Origin: Bathymodiolus japonicus methanotrophic gill symbiont
GTDB lineage: Bacteria > Pseudomonadota > Gammaproteobacteria > Methylococcales > Methylomonadaceae
Assembly (NCBI RefSeq): GCF_019721995.1
Contig: NZ_BLYC01000027.1
Location: 1-48,173 of the forward strand
Reading direction: 5' to 3'
Length of the DNA stretch: 48,173 nucleotides
The translations under genes and the position numbers were made by a program. Under the pieces are notes generated by a model. The model was not told where the DNA came from. It made no database searches and saw nothing but the letters and a program-made list of their open reading frames with translations. Below, one piece after another: positions 28,085 through 37,140 of the stretch; position 1 is the first letter of the stretch; the number at the start of each line of letters is the position of its first letter.

Positions 28085-28400
28085 TTTACCCTTCATGTAA
28101 AAGTTATCCCCCTATTTTACCTACCCTAATGAATACTTGATTTCCGTTCAACCCGCATTTAACTATTACTATTAGTGAGGCTTTATTGTCTTGATAACTC
28201 ACATTAAGACGTATGTATCACGCCATGCAGAGATAAATAACCCTGTGACATTACTATGTGTAAATTGTGAGCAACAATTCTTATATCGTAGTTACCCACA
28301 AGAACTGTTGATAAAAGTGTGTATTACTTTTGAGTAACTGGATTAAAGCCACGGTACATATAGGATAGGGTTATATTGTGTATTTTTTGTACAGGACATT
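28085..28400 (+). repeat. 316-bp direct repeat, copy 2
   Basis: Second copy of 2628-2943, bounded exactly by an IS6 end on the left and an A repeat on the right. Confidence 0.8.
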
Positions 28401-28663
28401 CGCTGTCAGCCCCGGACGGGCTGATAGTCTCCAGAAGGCGCAGGGAAATTTGCCAATCCGAAGTGCGCGATAGCGCGCGAGGGAGGCTAAAATTTTATCC
28501 CGAATAGCCGTAGAGCCATTTGTGGTGGCCATGACTGAGCTGCTTTGTGCTCAAGTCTGTGGCGGACGCAGGGCAGCTGAAGCATCTCCTGTTCGCTGCG
28601 TAGGAGAACGAATTACGGCGACACAGGAGTCCCGGAATTTCGTGAGGTAGCATGGCGCGCCTG
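28401..28663 (+). repeat. A-type structured repeat (263 bp, slightly diverged)
   Basis: Full A element with three extra bases and several substitutions. It ends the resolvase gene on its right. Confidence 0.92.
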
Positions 28664-29200
28664 AAGTATGGTGTAAATAGTTTGTCTCGTAACACCAAAA
28701 TGTTTTGCTATATCAGATTTCAATGCACCGCCGTTGAACATCGTTATTGCCATTTCCTTTTGTTGTTCATCAAGAGCTGAGGGCCTTCCTCCAATTCTTC
28801 CTTTTTTTCTAGCCGCCTCTAAGCCGGCTTTTACTCTATCTTTAATTAATGAGCGTTCGAATTCTGCAAGTGAGCCAAATATATTAAAAACAAGTTTGCC
28901 TGTGCTTGTAGTCGTGTCTATTGATTCAGTTAATGAAGTGAAACCGATTCCTTTATTTTCAAGATCATTTATAACTTCAAGTAAGTGTTGTAATGATCTT
29001 CCTAACCTGTCTAGTTTCCAGACAACCAGCGTATCAGCTTTCCTTAAAGACTTTAAACATTGTTCAAGTTCGGGTCTGTCTTTTTTACTTCCTGACGCTT
29101 TTTCCTTATAAATTATTTCGCAACCAGCTGCATTAAGCGCGTCTATTTGTAGTGATGTATCTTGAGAAGATGTTGAAACTCGAGCGTAACCTATTTTCAT
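28664..29200 (-). pseudogene. Serine resolvase/invertase, last residues lost
   Basis: A small serine recombinase of the Tn3-resolvase/DNA-invertase group. MKIGYARVSTSSQD carries the nucleophilic Ser near residue 10. Residues KLDRLGRSLQHLL and GSLAEFERSLIKDRVKAGL follow, with the catalytic Arg cluster, and then the C-terminal helix-turn-helix SDIAKHFGVTRQTIYTIL. The frame then enters an A repeat, so only a few C-terminal residues are changed and the enzyme may retain activity. It probably resolved plasmid multimers or a transposon cointegrate. Confidence 0.85.
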
Positions 29201-29404
29201 CTGTTTACTTTTTTAACATGGGTTTTATTAACTATAGCATGAGATAAGTTTTTTAACAGCCTTTTTTAACATTATTAACTATAAATAAGGTCTTGTTAAT
29301 GGTGATTAGCTGTGTTTATGGCGATGTAAAAAATACACTTGTTTTTTTAACTCCCGCTATCAGCGTAAATGTTCCCCTCTAGTGAGTGTCAAATTGTAGA
29401 GTTA
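29201..29404. promoter_or_regulatory. Possible res site region upstream of the resolvase
   Basis: TTAACTATA-type motifs recur (near 29228 and 29273) along with several TTTTTAAC/TTTTTTAACA runs. Resolvases usually act on repeats just upstream of their own gene, so this is the likely site; the subsites are not resolved. Confidence 0.35.
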
Positions 29405-29479
29405 TCAAATTGTCTAAGGAAAATACGCCTGCTTATAAGCAGTTTATCGCTTTAGCAGGATAGTTATTGCGACAGAACC
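29405..29479 (+). mobile_element. IS6 right-end relic
   Basis: Last transposase codons (...AYKQFIALAG, stop) and the terminal repeat TGCGACAGAACC at 29468-29479. The hairpin region between stop and end found in full copies is deleted. Confidence 0.75.
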
Positions 29480-29550
29480 TTATTTTCTCTGTCTGTCCTT
29501 GGTAGGCAGTGACTTTTTTATCTGACATCATCTTCCCTGATATTGGTTGT

Positions 29551-30078
29551 TTATAAGCTAAAAGTGAAGTTGTCTTTTGCGTGTTGGCTGAGTAAATCGT
29601 ATATCTGAATACTATCAACCTGCATAGCATTAGCGGCATCCGGTATTAAAATGCGTTTTTTGGATTGTGGATTACTTAGTTCATGGGTAACGAGAGTGTA
29701 ATCATATGCTTTGGCTGTGGCGATTAAAAAAGCATCAGCGACTTCAAAACGGGCAAATTCATTTTTGGCTTGCTGTTTGTAGTGCGTATTTGTCGTCGCC
29801 CATTGGATTAGCTGAGCGTATTCTTCCATTACTTTTGGGTCTTTAACATCATCAAGAAAAAAATCACCTGGCATGGCTTCAGCCCAAAGCCTCACTTTAT
29901 CCTCAGCTTTACCATTTTTCAATTCTTTGAGTACTTTGTCGATACTGTAAATGACATCAGCCTGATTACCTTCTTGTAACCATTGCCAAAATTCCGCACA
30001 AAAATCAAAACGGTAATGAAAGTTTTTCGCTTGAATAAAAACGTTTGCATCAATCAGGTAGCCAGTCTTTTCAATCAT
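29551..30078 (-). CDS. DUF4411 family PIN-like toxin
   Basis: 175 residues. YLIDANVFIQAKNFHYRFDFC has the first acidic residue of a PIN-type ribonuclease fold. EVADAFLIATAKAYDYTLVTHE supplies the later conserved Asp and the TLVTHE strand, and KKRILIPDAANAM follows. This is the DUF4411 pattern, usually the toxin partner of an XRE/ImmA-IrrE protein. The start overlaps the end of the upstream frame by 3-4 bases (ATGA), so the pair is translationally coupled. RNA cleavage is inferred from the fold. Confidence 0.8.
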   Translation of the reverse strand: MIEKTGYLIDANVFIQAKNFHYRFDFCAEFWQWLQEGNQADVIYSIDKVLKELKNGKAEDKVRLWAEAMPGDFFLDDVKDPKVMEEYAQLIQWATTNTHYKQQAKNEFARFEVADAFLIATAKAYDYTLVTHELSNPQSKKRILIPDAANAMQVDSIQIYDLLSQHAKDNFTFSL

Positions 30079-31205
30079 CGTAAACTTAAACGTTTGCTGA
30101 GTTCCATCACAGTATCCGACTTAACATTTAATAAACTAGCGACTTCTCGTAGCATGGTATGACCGCTCATCGCCTGGGTGACAATTGCTTTAGTAAAACG
30201 CTTACTGTTTCTGATAGGATAATTCCTATAAGCGTCACCACCACCTGCAGTCTTGCGTGCTTTGCTCTTTTCGGCAATATCCTAGTATGTTTGCCAGTTA
30301 ATTTTTCCCAAATCAAATGCGCGACGGGCAATCACTAACTGACTGACATTAAAATATTTACTCAGTTGCGTAAAATCCGGCATCTTGGTTTCATTCCAGG
30401 ATTTTAAAAACTGTTTACGAGGAGTGAGTATCTCAGCAGCTATACGGTTACACAATACTTCTACTTTATTATTGTCAGGCTGCTTTTTTACAGGTATATC
30501 AGACACACCACTTTCACCTAACCAGATATGGGCAATTTCATGCGCCAAGGTAAATATCCAGGCGGCCTCACTGTCTTTACCATTAATAAAAATTAAAGGT
30601 GCTAAAGGATCAGAAATAGCAAAACCCCGAAATTCATTGACAGATAAACTTCTTCCAGTATTACTTTGTACAATGCTACTTTTAAAAACCAGAATACCGA
30701 TTTTTTCCGCCTTTCTGCTGAGTAAGGAAAAGAAGTCTTTAGAATCTTTGCACTGCTTCCTCTCCTGCTCTGTTAAATCTAAGGTTTCTACAATATTAGT
30801 CGCAATGGCTTCTACCTCTAGTTGACGACTAAAGGGATATTTGCCGACAAAAGCCAGTTTTTCAGCACCTTGTTCCTGCAGGTATTCAAGATACCAATCC
30901 TGCTTACGAAGCACATCATCAAGCACGGCAAAGAAATCAGAACTTAATGGTACATGATCTGGAACTTGTCTAAGGTCGGGTAAAGTACGTTGTTCAGTAT
31001 CTGGGGGCTGCTCAAGAAATAAGTAACCAAAAGGAATATGAGCCTTTTTGGCAAATTTTTCGGCATCTGTAATGGAAAATTTCCCAGCAACCAAGTCATC
31101 ATGTTTTTGGGGTTTGTCTAGCAAATCAACAAGCTCATCTAGGCTCAAGCCGCTTTTATCTGCAGCCCAGTTTAGAATTCTTGGAGAGATTTGTAGAGTT
31201 TCCAT
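30075..31205 (-). pseudogene. ImmA/IrrE-domain XRE-type antitoxin with an in-frame amber codon
   Basis: The N-terminal 60 residues resemble an XRE helix-turn-helix (LDELVDLLDKPQKHDDLVAG), followed by a large ImmA/IrrE zinc-peptidase-like domain with HEIAH (FTLAHEIAHIWLGE). A TAG at 30282-30284 stops it at 307 residues. The same frame then continues 68 more codons (DIAEKSKARKTAGGGDAYRN, IRNSKRFTKAIV, LLNVKSDTVMELSKRL), ending in the ATGA overlap with the toxin gene. Such proteins normally have this GGGDxYRN tail, so the native length is 376 residues. The amber may be a real mutation or a base error (TGG to TAG). The short form may still bind DNA. Confidence 0.78.
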
Positions 31206-31356
31206 GAAATATTTAGTTAAGGGGGTAGACGGTTAGCGCCACCAACAACTACATGTTGTGTTTTTTCCACTGATAACCATAAGTTATATCTGCATCAGTG
31301 ACTGGTTCAGTAGCAACAGCCTGTTCAATTAGTCGGCGGAAGACTAAGCCACGGCT
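31206..31356. promoter_or_regulatory. Upstream region of the toxin-antitoxin operon
   Basis: No gene. It should hold the operon promoter; no clear operator palindrome is seen. Confidence 0.3.
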
Positions 31357-31546
31357 CGATGATGGGCTTTAAAGCGTTTCACTCCGCCCAAGCAACCATT
31401 GATGGAATTGAAACGGCACATATGATCCGAAAGGGGCAATTGTCTGAGGAAAATATTCCTGCTTATAAGCAGTTTATGGCTTTAGCAGGATAGCTATGCC
31501 TGAAGACCAGGAGGTCTTCGCTTTTGATAATTATTGCGACAGAACC
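31357..31546 (+). mobile_element. IS6 right-end relic with transposase C-terminus
   Basis: Starts inside the transposase at MMGFKAFHSAQATIDGIETA and keeps the stop, the perfect hairpin GAAGACC/GGTCTTC and the terminal repeat at 31535-31546. The 5' two thirds are missing. Confidence 0.8.
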
Positions 31547-31601
31547 CTTCGGGCAACTTACTTCTTGATAACAGGTCATAAAATCAAATTATACAGGAAC
31601 C

Positions 31602-32678
31602 CTACAAATTCAACCCATTACCAAAATGAGTTACGATATGTTTGGCTAAATTATCATATTCAATTGACATTTCATCCATTAGATCAAGCTGATTTTGTGC
31701 CCAGCTTCCTCTGCCTCGTAAAGCCCCTGTAGGGCGGACGTTGGACAAATATCGTAAAGGGATATTTTGGTAAAGACTATCGGAAGCCATTACATTAATA
31801 TCTTCAATTCCTGCCACTTGCTCTTCATCGGCAAATGAAGGTATTGGAGAGTAATAAGTAATTTTTTTCAACTCGGCAATTAACTCATCTCGCACAGCCA
31901 CTTTTATTGCCTCATGATGAACAGCATCCGCTGCGACCATATTTTTTTTCCCATTTCGTCTTCTGGTGTCAAAATTATTGAATATCCATCCGCCAAACTG
32001 TGGTTTTCCTAAAGATCCAATCAGCGCATCTGTAGGGTTGCTATGGAGGTATCGAGCTTTGCCCTGTTCCCAATCTTGGATAAATAAAGGAAGCATTTCG
32101 CCAATCAGTCCTACGCAATATGATGAGAACAGATCAGGAGTACAGGGTACTAAAAAGTAATCAGAACAATACAAAGATGAACGCACTAGCGTATTAAACG
32201 ATGGTGGAAGATCAATCAGAACATAGTCATACTCGATATTATTTTTTCGTTGAGATTCTTCTGTGATTAAATTAGGAAGAATGAAACGATATAAACCAGA
32301 ACCAGCTATGACATCAGTACCTACATTGAGAATATCTGAGAATGAGTTTAACCAAAAATCACCAGGTACTATGTGAAGGTTACCATTTTTTGTTGATTTC
32401 TTTGGACTGACAGTATAAATATTACCAATCCTATTCTGTTGAATGTAAGGCAAAGCAAAAGCTTTTACAGTTTGGCCGTAGGGATGTTGAGTCGAAGTTT
32501 TGAGTAATGCTGAAAACTCATCACTACCTATAGCTGCAATTGAGAGGTTACACTGAGGATCAAAGTCTATAAGTAGAACTCTTTTATCCATCTCTGAGAG
32601 TGTTGCTGCGAGATTCCAAATAATGGACGTTTTACCTACACCACCTTTATTGTTAAATACTGATATTGTTTTAGCCAT
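31602..32678 (-). CDS. ParA/MinD-family ATPase
   Basis: 358 residues from ATG 32678. Canonical deviant Walker A FNNKGGVGKTSIIWNLA at residues 7-23, switch I VLLIDFDPQCNLSI and Walker B VLIDLPPSFN. It is much longer than the partition ATPase at 5685 and has no recognisable ParB gene beside it. Such solitary large ParA-like proteins occur on plasmids and in accessory islands with varied cargo-positioning or defence roles. A reading upstream of 32678 would enter a B repeat and is not native; the promoter was probably altered by that repeat. Confidence 0.8.
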   Translation of the reverse strand: MAKTISVFNNKGGVGKTSIIWNLAATLSEMDKRVLLIDFDPQCNLSIAAIGSDEFSALLKTSTQHPYGQTVKAFALPYIQQNRIGNIYTVSPKKSTKNGNLHIVPGDFWLNSFSDILNVGTDVIAGSGLYRFILPNLITEESQRKNNIEYDYVLIDLPPSFNTLVRSSLYCSDYFLVPCTPDLFSSYCVGLIGEMLPLFIQDWEQGKARYLHSNPTDALIGSLGKPQFGGWIFNNFDTRRRNGKKNMVAADAVHHEAIKVAVRDELIAELKKITYYSPIPSFADEEQVAGIEDINVMASDSLYQNIPLRYLSNVRPTGALRGRGSWAQNQLDLMDEMSIEYDNLAKHIVTHFGNGLNL

Positions 32679-32707
32679 TTTTTTCGTCTTTTTAGTATTA
32701 AGTCCAT

Positions 32708-33006
32708 CGCTGCCAGCCAAGGAGAGAGAAAGCGAGGGCTGGTGGTCTCCAGTAGGCGTAGAGCCGTTGTTTTGTCGGAATCTGAGCGGTTAGCGCAGGT
32801 GGAGACAAAATAAAAGGTTCACAGACACGCCGTTCAGTCATTTGAGGGAGTGCTACGTAGCCAGAGCCGAGCATACGATGGTGTGGCGAAGTGGCACGTA
32901 CGCAGGACGGCTGGGGCACCGTAGGCAATAGTGGTCGCGTTAAGTTTTGCCGCTTGCTTGGGCTGGGATGCCCAAAACAAGCTTTCTCAAAAATAGCGAC
33001 TCCCCG
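32708..33006 (+). repeat. B-type structured repeat with a third kind of head (299 bp)
   Basis: It ends with the standard B tail GCGACTCCCCG. It starts CGCTG plus a different hairpin (CCAGCC/GGCTGG) and an A-like TCTCCAGTAGGCG join. The middle is the ACGTACG variant also found in 20530-20838. Confidence 0.9.
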
Positions 33007-33049
33007 CTGATAAAGATCGATATTCAGAAGTGAAAACGGTTACGAAACC

Positions 33050-33997
33050 CTAAATCGGTGAAAAACAATATCGGGTAGTCCCTCTTGGATATTCCGCCAA
33101 TATCTCACAAGGTTCTAGTTCGTGTCTTTGAAGCTCAAAACTTTTCTCTGCGTCATATATTTTGTAAAATTTCACCCTGTCTTTCAATACATTCACGATT
33201 ATCCCAATCATAGAATAGTCACAGCGAAGCCCGAAGGTCACGTCAATTAATTTTAAAGATGACTCCTGAGAGCCTTTATTATCTAAAAGTCTCCATTCTT
33301 TCTCATATTCCCATCCTTTTGATTTTTGAAGTAAAACCTTAGAATCTAAATCATTTTTCGCGTTGATGTTATCATGGATTACTGCTTTATAAATCAGGCT
33401 TGTCAGTAATTCCCGCTTTTCTCTATAATCAACCTTATGTAGATCTGGACCTTTGTTACCGTTTAATTCCTCGGGATTGAAGAATTCATATCCAATACAA
33501 AAACCACTATGGCTATCACCATAGTGACTCCAAAGAAGATTATTATCCATGGTTGACGAGAAACAGCACACCCCTTTTGTATAATTTTTCTTAATTTCAT
33601 CATCAATTTTACGGATTAACCCAGCGTATTCGGCAGTGTTTATATCAGAAAATACATTGTCTGGATTAGTAGCCATATATGCAACGTCTTTTAGGCTAAA
33701 ACGTGCCCTCTCATCTCCTCGTTTTTTTGAAAAATTAATAGCTTTAATGTCATTAAGACCAACTTTACTTAATAAAGAAAGCACCTCTCTTTCTGTTCTT
33801 TCTTCAATTAGTTTTCTCAATATCAACCGCAAGTCATCAATCTCAGAATCTCCTGTTATTACAGGGCTACGTTCGAAAGTATCATTAAACTTAGAGGGGT
33901 CAGAAAAGTACAACTTATCATGAAATAATGAGTTCATTGTCACTAAGTCTATTTTTTGATAACGATATATTTTTTCAGGTCTATCAATTGGGTACAT
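33050..33997 (-). CDS. DUF2971 domain protein
   Basis: 315 residues. The N-terminus YPIDRPEKIYRYQKID, the LYFSDPSKFNDTFE motif near residue 30 and a central CCFSSTMDNNLLWSHYGDSH followed by GFCIGYEF are typical of DUF2971. Proteins of this family are widespread in accessory regions and some lie in anti-phage loci, but their biochemistry is not settled. No membrane segment. It is intact, alone on the strand, and its 3' end lies 44 bp from a B repeat. Confidence 0.8.
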   Translation of the reverse strand: MYPIDRPEKIYRYQKIDLVTMNSLFHDKLYFSDPSKFNDTFERSPVITGDSEIDDLRLILRKLIEERTEREVLSLLSKVGLNDIKAINFSKKRGDERARFSLKDVAYMATNPDNVFSDINTAEYAGLIRKIDDEIKKNYTKGVCCFSSTMDNNLLWSHYGDSHSGFCIGYEFFNPEELNGNKGPDLHKVDYREKRELLTSLIYKAVIHDNINAKNDLDSKVLLQKSKGWEYEKEWRLLDNKGSQESSLKLIDVTFGLRCDYSMIGIIVNVLKDRVKFYKIYDAEKSFELQRHELEPCEILAEYPRGTTRYCFSPI

Positions 33998-34092
33998 GTT
34001 TTTGTTTTCACCTATACACTTTATAAAATGTAAGCGTCAATTAAACCACACATTCTAACCCCCTTTAAAAAAGGCAAGATAATACCTCCAAT

Positions 34093-34191
34093 GGTTCTGT
34101 CGCATAGATCCCCCTTCCCGACGTTATCTGCTATCATAATTCTCAATTTCAATAAAAGGTGGTTCATATGCTCAGCTTCAAAGGCACCCTC
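34093..34191 (+). mobile_element. IS6 left-end relic
   Basis: Terminal repeat GGTTCTGTCGCA at 34093-34104 plus leader to the first codons (SFKGT), then unrelated sequence. It carries no transposase and truncates the gene on its right. Confidence 0.8.
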
Positions 34192-34371
34192 TTTCCATTT
34201 GAGTAGCCAGCTAGCCCAGTAACAAGATAGGTGTCCATGGAAAAAATATAAGGCTTTTTTGAGCCTAGTGGGTATAAAACCAAGGTTAGCCATCATAATT
34301 ACAGTGCCAGCTAGTTTGTACATGTTATCCGTGCCAGCATTAATTATTTCTTTCTTGTCGTTAGCATTCAT
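34192..34371 (-). pseudogene. Unknown protein, 3'-truncated
   Basis: ATG at 34371 starts MNANDKKEIINAGTDNMYKL, with a moderately hydrophobic middle (AGTVIMMANLGF), and about 60 codons before the IS6 end at 34191. I do not recognise the family. Confidence 0.45.
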
Positions 34372-34514
34372 TTTATTAAAAGTTAAACTATGTCCTTAGT
34401 GTGTGATTTAAAAGAGGCAGGTCATTAAACCCTTATTACACCGCGCGTTGCAGGGTGGTCGCACAAGAAAAGTAGGTTCACTGTCACATCTAGGAACATT
34501 AATGGCAGGCAATA

Positions 34515-34556
34515 AAAAGCCCCAATGAAAAAATAAACATTGAGGCTTCTTTATAT
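34515..34556. terminator. Rho-independent terminator
   Basis: Stem AAGCCCCAATG/CATTGAGGCTT (one mismatch) followed by CTTTATATTT and preceded by an A-run on the other side. It may act in both directions. Confidence 0.65.
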
Positions 34557-34574
34557 TTAGGATAAACTGTCAGG

Positions 34575-34668
34575 TTGGTGCGGAAATAGTTCCTACACCA
34601 AGATGCTTATTCCTTTATCAGAAGAGATAAGCGTGTTGTAACCGTAAACAAGTCCTTTCGCAGAGGAC
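34575..34668. ncRNA. Cluster of three hairpins, possible small structured RNA
   Basis: Three stems in a row: TTGGTG-c-GGAA / TTCC-ta-CACCAA (34575-34601), GCTTAT/ATAAGC (34605-34632) and GTCC/GGAC (34652-34668). They have short spacers and no reading frame, 20 bp after a terminator. It could be a small RNA, an antisense copy-control RNA or a recombination site. No homology is claimed. Confidence 0.4.
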
Positions 34669-34825
34669 AATATTAAACATAGAGGGAAAATATTAAATTA
34701 CATGTTTTAAGGTACATTATACAAACAAGGGCGTTAAGGATTCTTAAATCCTGTCCCTATAATACCTAATAAAAACGTTAATTGTCAACCCTAGTAAATA
34801 TCAACACAGCCGCACGGAATCCCTT

Positions 34826-34950
34826 TTGGTATTCAATGGCTTGGAAATATTTAATCTAGTTTTAATGCTGTCCGTTATTGCTGTTCAGGCGCTTGTTTAC
34901 ATCGTTTTAAATATCAAACGAGGTAAAACTTATGAAAAATGCAGTTCAAG
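34826..34950 (+). pseudogene. Small membrane protein, 3'-truncated
   Basis: ATG 34826, about 42 codons with one membrane helix (LVLMLSVIAVQALVYIVL) and a basic tail (NIKRGKTYEK). It is cut by an IS6 terminal repeat (GGTTCTGTCGCA at 34951-34962). Family unknown. Confidence 0.45.
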
Positions 34951-34997
34951 GGTTCTGTCGCAACAAAACAAAACCACCCATATTAGCTCTACCTACT

Positions 34998-35026
34998 CCT
35001 ATTTCTCTAGGTGGTAGAGAAATAGG
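34998..35026. promoter_or_regulatory. Perfect palindrome upstream of the HTH gene (operator candidate)
   Basis: 12-bp arms CCTATTTCTCTA/TAGAGAAATAGG around GGTGG, ending 27 bp before the ATG at 35054. The position suggests autoregulation by the HTH protein or an integrase-related site. Confidence 0.6.
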
Positions 35027-35053
35027 CTGGATAGGAAAGGGGTGTGAAAGATA

Positions 35054-35458
35054 ATGGCTAAGCGTCTAAATCCCAATAATGTAAAAATCCATCGTAGTTA
35101 TACAGTGAGTCAGATCACTTATTTATATTCTGTTCATAAAAACACGGTTCGTTCTTGGATTAAAGAGGGCTTAGCGACCACTGATAAAGAGCGTCCTCTG
35201 TTAATTCTTGGTAGGGATTTAAAGAGGTATCTACAAGAAAAAAGAGAGGGTAATCAAAAGAAATGCAAGTCGTCTGAAATATATTGTGTAAAGTGTCGCG
35301 CTCCTAAGATACCCGCTGAAAACATGGTTGATTATAAGCCTATAAATAAGTATCAGGTACGCTTGATCGGACTCTGCCCAACGTGTGAAAACATTATCAA
35401 TAAATTCTATAGTATCTCAAGATTAGAGGAGATTAAGGGGATATTGGCAGTCCAATGA
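35054..35458 (+). CDS. Helix-turn-helix protein with zinc ribbon, integrase-associated
   Basis: 134 residues. The N-terminal MerR/excisionase-like helix-turn-helix (YTVSQITYLYSVHKNTVRSW followed by IKEGL) ends near residue 60. The C-terminal part has two Cys pairs (CVKC and CPTC) spaced like a zinc ribbon. It stands upstream of a tyrosine recombinase and could act as its accessory DNA-binding or directionality factor. The 12-bp palindrome in its leader may be its own operator. Intact. Confidence 0.72.
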   Translation: MAKRLNPNNVKIHRSYTVSQITYLYSVHKNTVRSWIKEGLATTDKERPLLILGRDLKRYLQEKREGNQKKCKSSEIYCVKCRAPKIPAENMVDYKPINKYQVRLIGLCPTCENIINKFYSISRLEEIKGILAVQ

Positions 35459-35906
35459 ACGAGAGCATTAAAACGATTAAGCAATACTATATACCCCCCC
35501 TTAAATTGTGACTCCAATAAGGACTCTTCAACACGGATGAAATACATAAGTTAATTATGCGTTTTGGCTTGATCAGGAGACAGGATTTAAGAGTTTAAAG
35601 CAGACCCATTTTATAGAATCTTTCTCTAAATTAGAATGGAGAATACTTACAAACTTTCATAAAAAATGTAGCAGTCTCATCGGGGCTAATTTTTCAAAAG
35701 CATATCCCATTATGAGTCTCTCAAAGACTAGACTGTTATGTTTTTTATAGTTGATTTTGAAACTTTAATTTAAAGAAATTATAACCAAAAGGACATCACG
35801 ATGTCAACTAACCTTAAAGGTGAGTAAAGTGAATAAAATATTCAATATTATAGCATTAGTGTCAATTTTTGCTATACCCCCCCTCAAATAGAGAGGTTAA
35901 AAAGTT
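35459..35906. other. Spacer between HTH gene and integrase with 17-bp direct repeats
   Basis: TATACCCCCCCTTAAAT at 35490-35506 and TATACCCCCCCTCAAAT at 35873-35889 are near-identical direct repeats. Each forms the end of a tiny frame: 35455-35511 (MNESIKTIKQYYIPPLKL) and 35830-35892 (MNKIFNIIALVSIFAIPPLK). The first overlaps the HTH stop by ATGA. These may be leader peptides or, as DNA, integrase core sites. Confidence 0.45.
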
Positions 35907-37043
35907 ATGAACCACCATCCAGATAATGAGCGTATTAAGCACAAATATTTTACATTCCTTAAAGAATGTAAGCAACAAGATGAATCATCTATAGATTCGG
36001 CAGCTGCGGCGATTAGTCGCTTTGAATCTTATACAAAATATCGGGATTTTAAGGCATTTAATTTTAACCAGGCGATAGGATTTAAGAATAATCTTGCCAA
36101 GCAAACTAATCAGCGTACAGGTAAGCCCTTAAGTAGGTCAACGCTTAACTCAACCCTGAGGCATCTTAAAACTTTTTTCCAGTGGCTGTCTAGGGAGCCT
36201 GGGTATAAGTCCCGCATTCCGTATTCGGATACCGACTATTTCAATTTATCCGAAAAAGACGTTCGTATTGCAACCGCACGGAGGGAAAAGCCCGTTCCTA
36301 CAATGGAACAAATTAAGCATGTTCTTGAAACTATGCCAAATAATTCAGCTATAGAGCGGCGTAATCGTAGCCTAATAGCGTTCATACTTTTAACGGGCGC
36401 ACGAGACAGTGCTATTGCATCTATGAAATTAAAGCATGTTGATATTAGTGGTCATAGTGTATTTCAGGATGCGCGAGAGGTGAATACTAAATTCAGCAAG
36501 ACGTTTACCACTTTCTTTTTCCCTGTTGGGGATGATATTCAGCAAATTGTTGCTGATTGGGTGCGTTACCTTAGAGAGGAGTTGCTTTGGGGGGATGATG
36601 ATCCTTTATTCCCTAAGACTAACGTGGTTAATGGCGATGATAAAATGTTTGAAGCCACAGGCTTCAAAAGAGAACATTGGAGTACAGCTTCGCCTATACG
36701 GGCTATTTTTCGTAATGCTTTTAAATCGGCTAATTTGCCGTATTTTAATCCGCATAGTTTTCGTAAGACACTGGTGACACTTGGGCAGAAGATATGCCAG
36801 TCCCCAGAAGAGTTCAAAGCATGGAGTCAAAATTTAGGGCATGAACAGGTTTTAACAACTCTGTATAGCTATGGAGAGGTGCAACAATCTAGACAAGGGG
36901 AGATTATCCAGCAATTAAGCACTCCGCGCGTTGAATCTGTTTATCCAAGTCCTGATGAGTTTCTCCAAGCTGTTATGGGACGGCTGGATGCACAAACAAG
37001 GGGGAAACTCCGCGCCTCCCGTATAAGCGTCAGTTTACAGTAA
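35907..37043 (+). CDS. Tyrosine recombinase / integrase
   Basis: 378 residues. The N-terminal SAM-like core-binding domain (about 1-115) is followed by a catalytic domain with the expected residues: Arg in LLTGARDSAIASMKLKH, HSFRKTLVTLG (His-x-x-Arg), LGHEQVLTTLYSYGEV (His and nucleophilic Tyr). It catalyses site-specific strand exchange. The HTH gene upstream probably belongs to the same module. Full length here; a degraded mirror copy lies at 47220-48173. Confidence 0.88.
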   Translation: MNHHPDNERIKHKYFTFLKECKQQDESSIDSAAAAISRFESYTKYRDFKAFNFNQAIGFKNNLAKQTNQRTGKPLSRSTLNSTLRHLKTFFQWLSREPGYKSRIPYSDTDYFNLSEKDVRIATARREKPVPTMEQIKHVLETMPNNSAIERRNRSLIAFILLTGARDSAIASMKLKHVDISGHSVFQDAREVNTKFSKTFTTFFFPVGDDIQQIVADWVRYLREELLWGDDDPLFPKTNVVNGDDKMFEATGFKREHWSTASPIRAIFRNAFKSANLPYFNPHSFRKTLVTLGQKICQSPEEFKAWSQNLGHEQVLTTLYSYGEVQQSRQGEIIQQLSTPRVESVYPSPDEFLQAVMGRLDAQTRGKLRASRISVSLQ

Positions 37044-37140
37044 GATATAATGCCTGTTTGATAACGTCAGCATCAAGTCCTTATCCACTCAAGGCGGTGC
37101 TGGCTAATGGTTTTTTTTATAAAGCGTGGTAGTTAATTTA

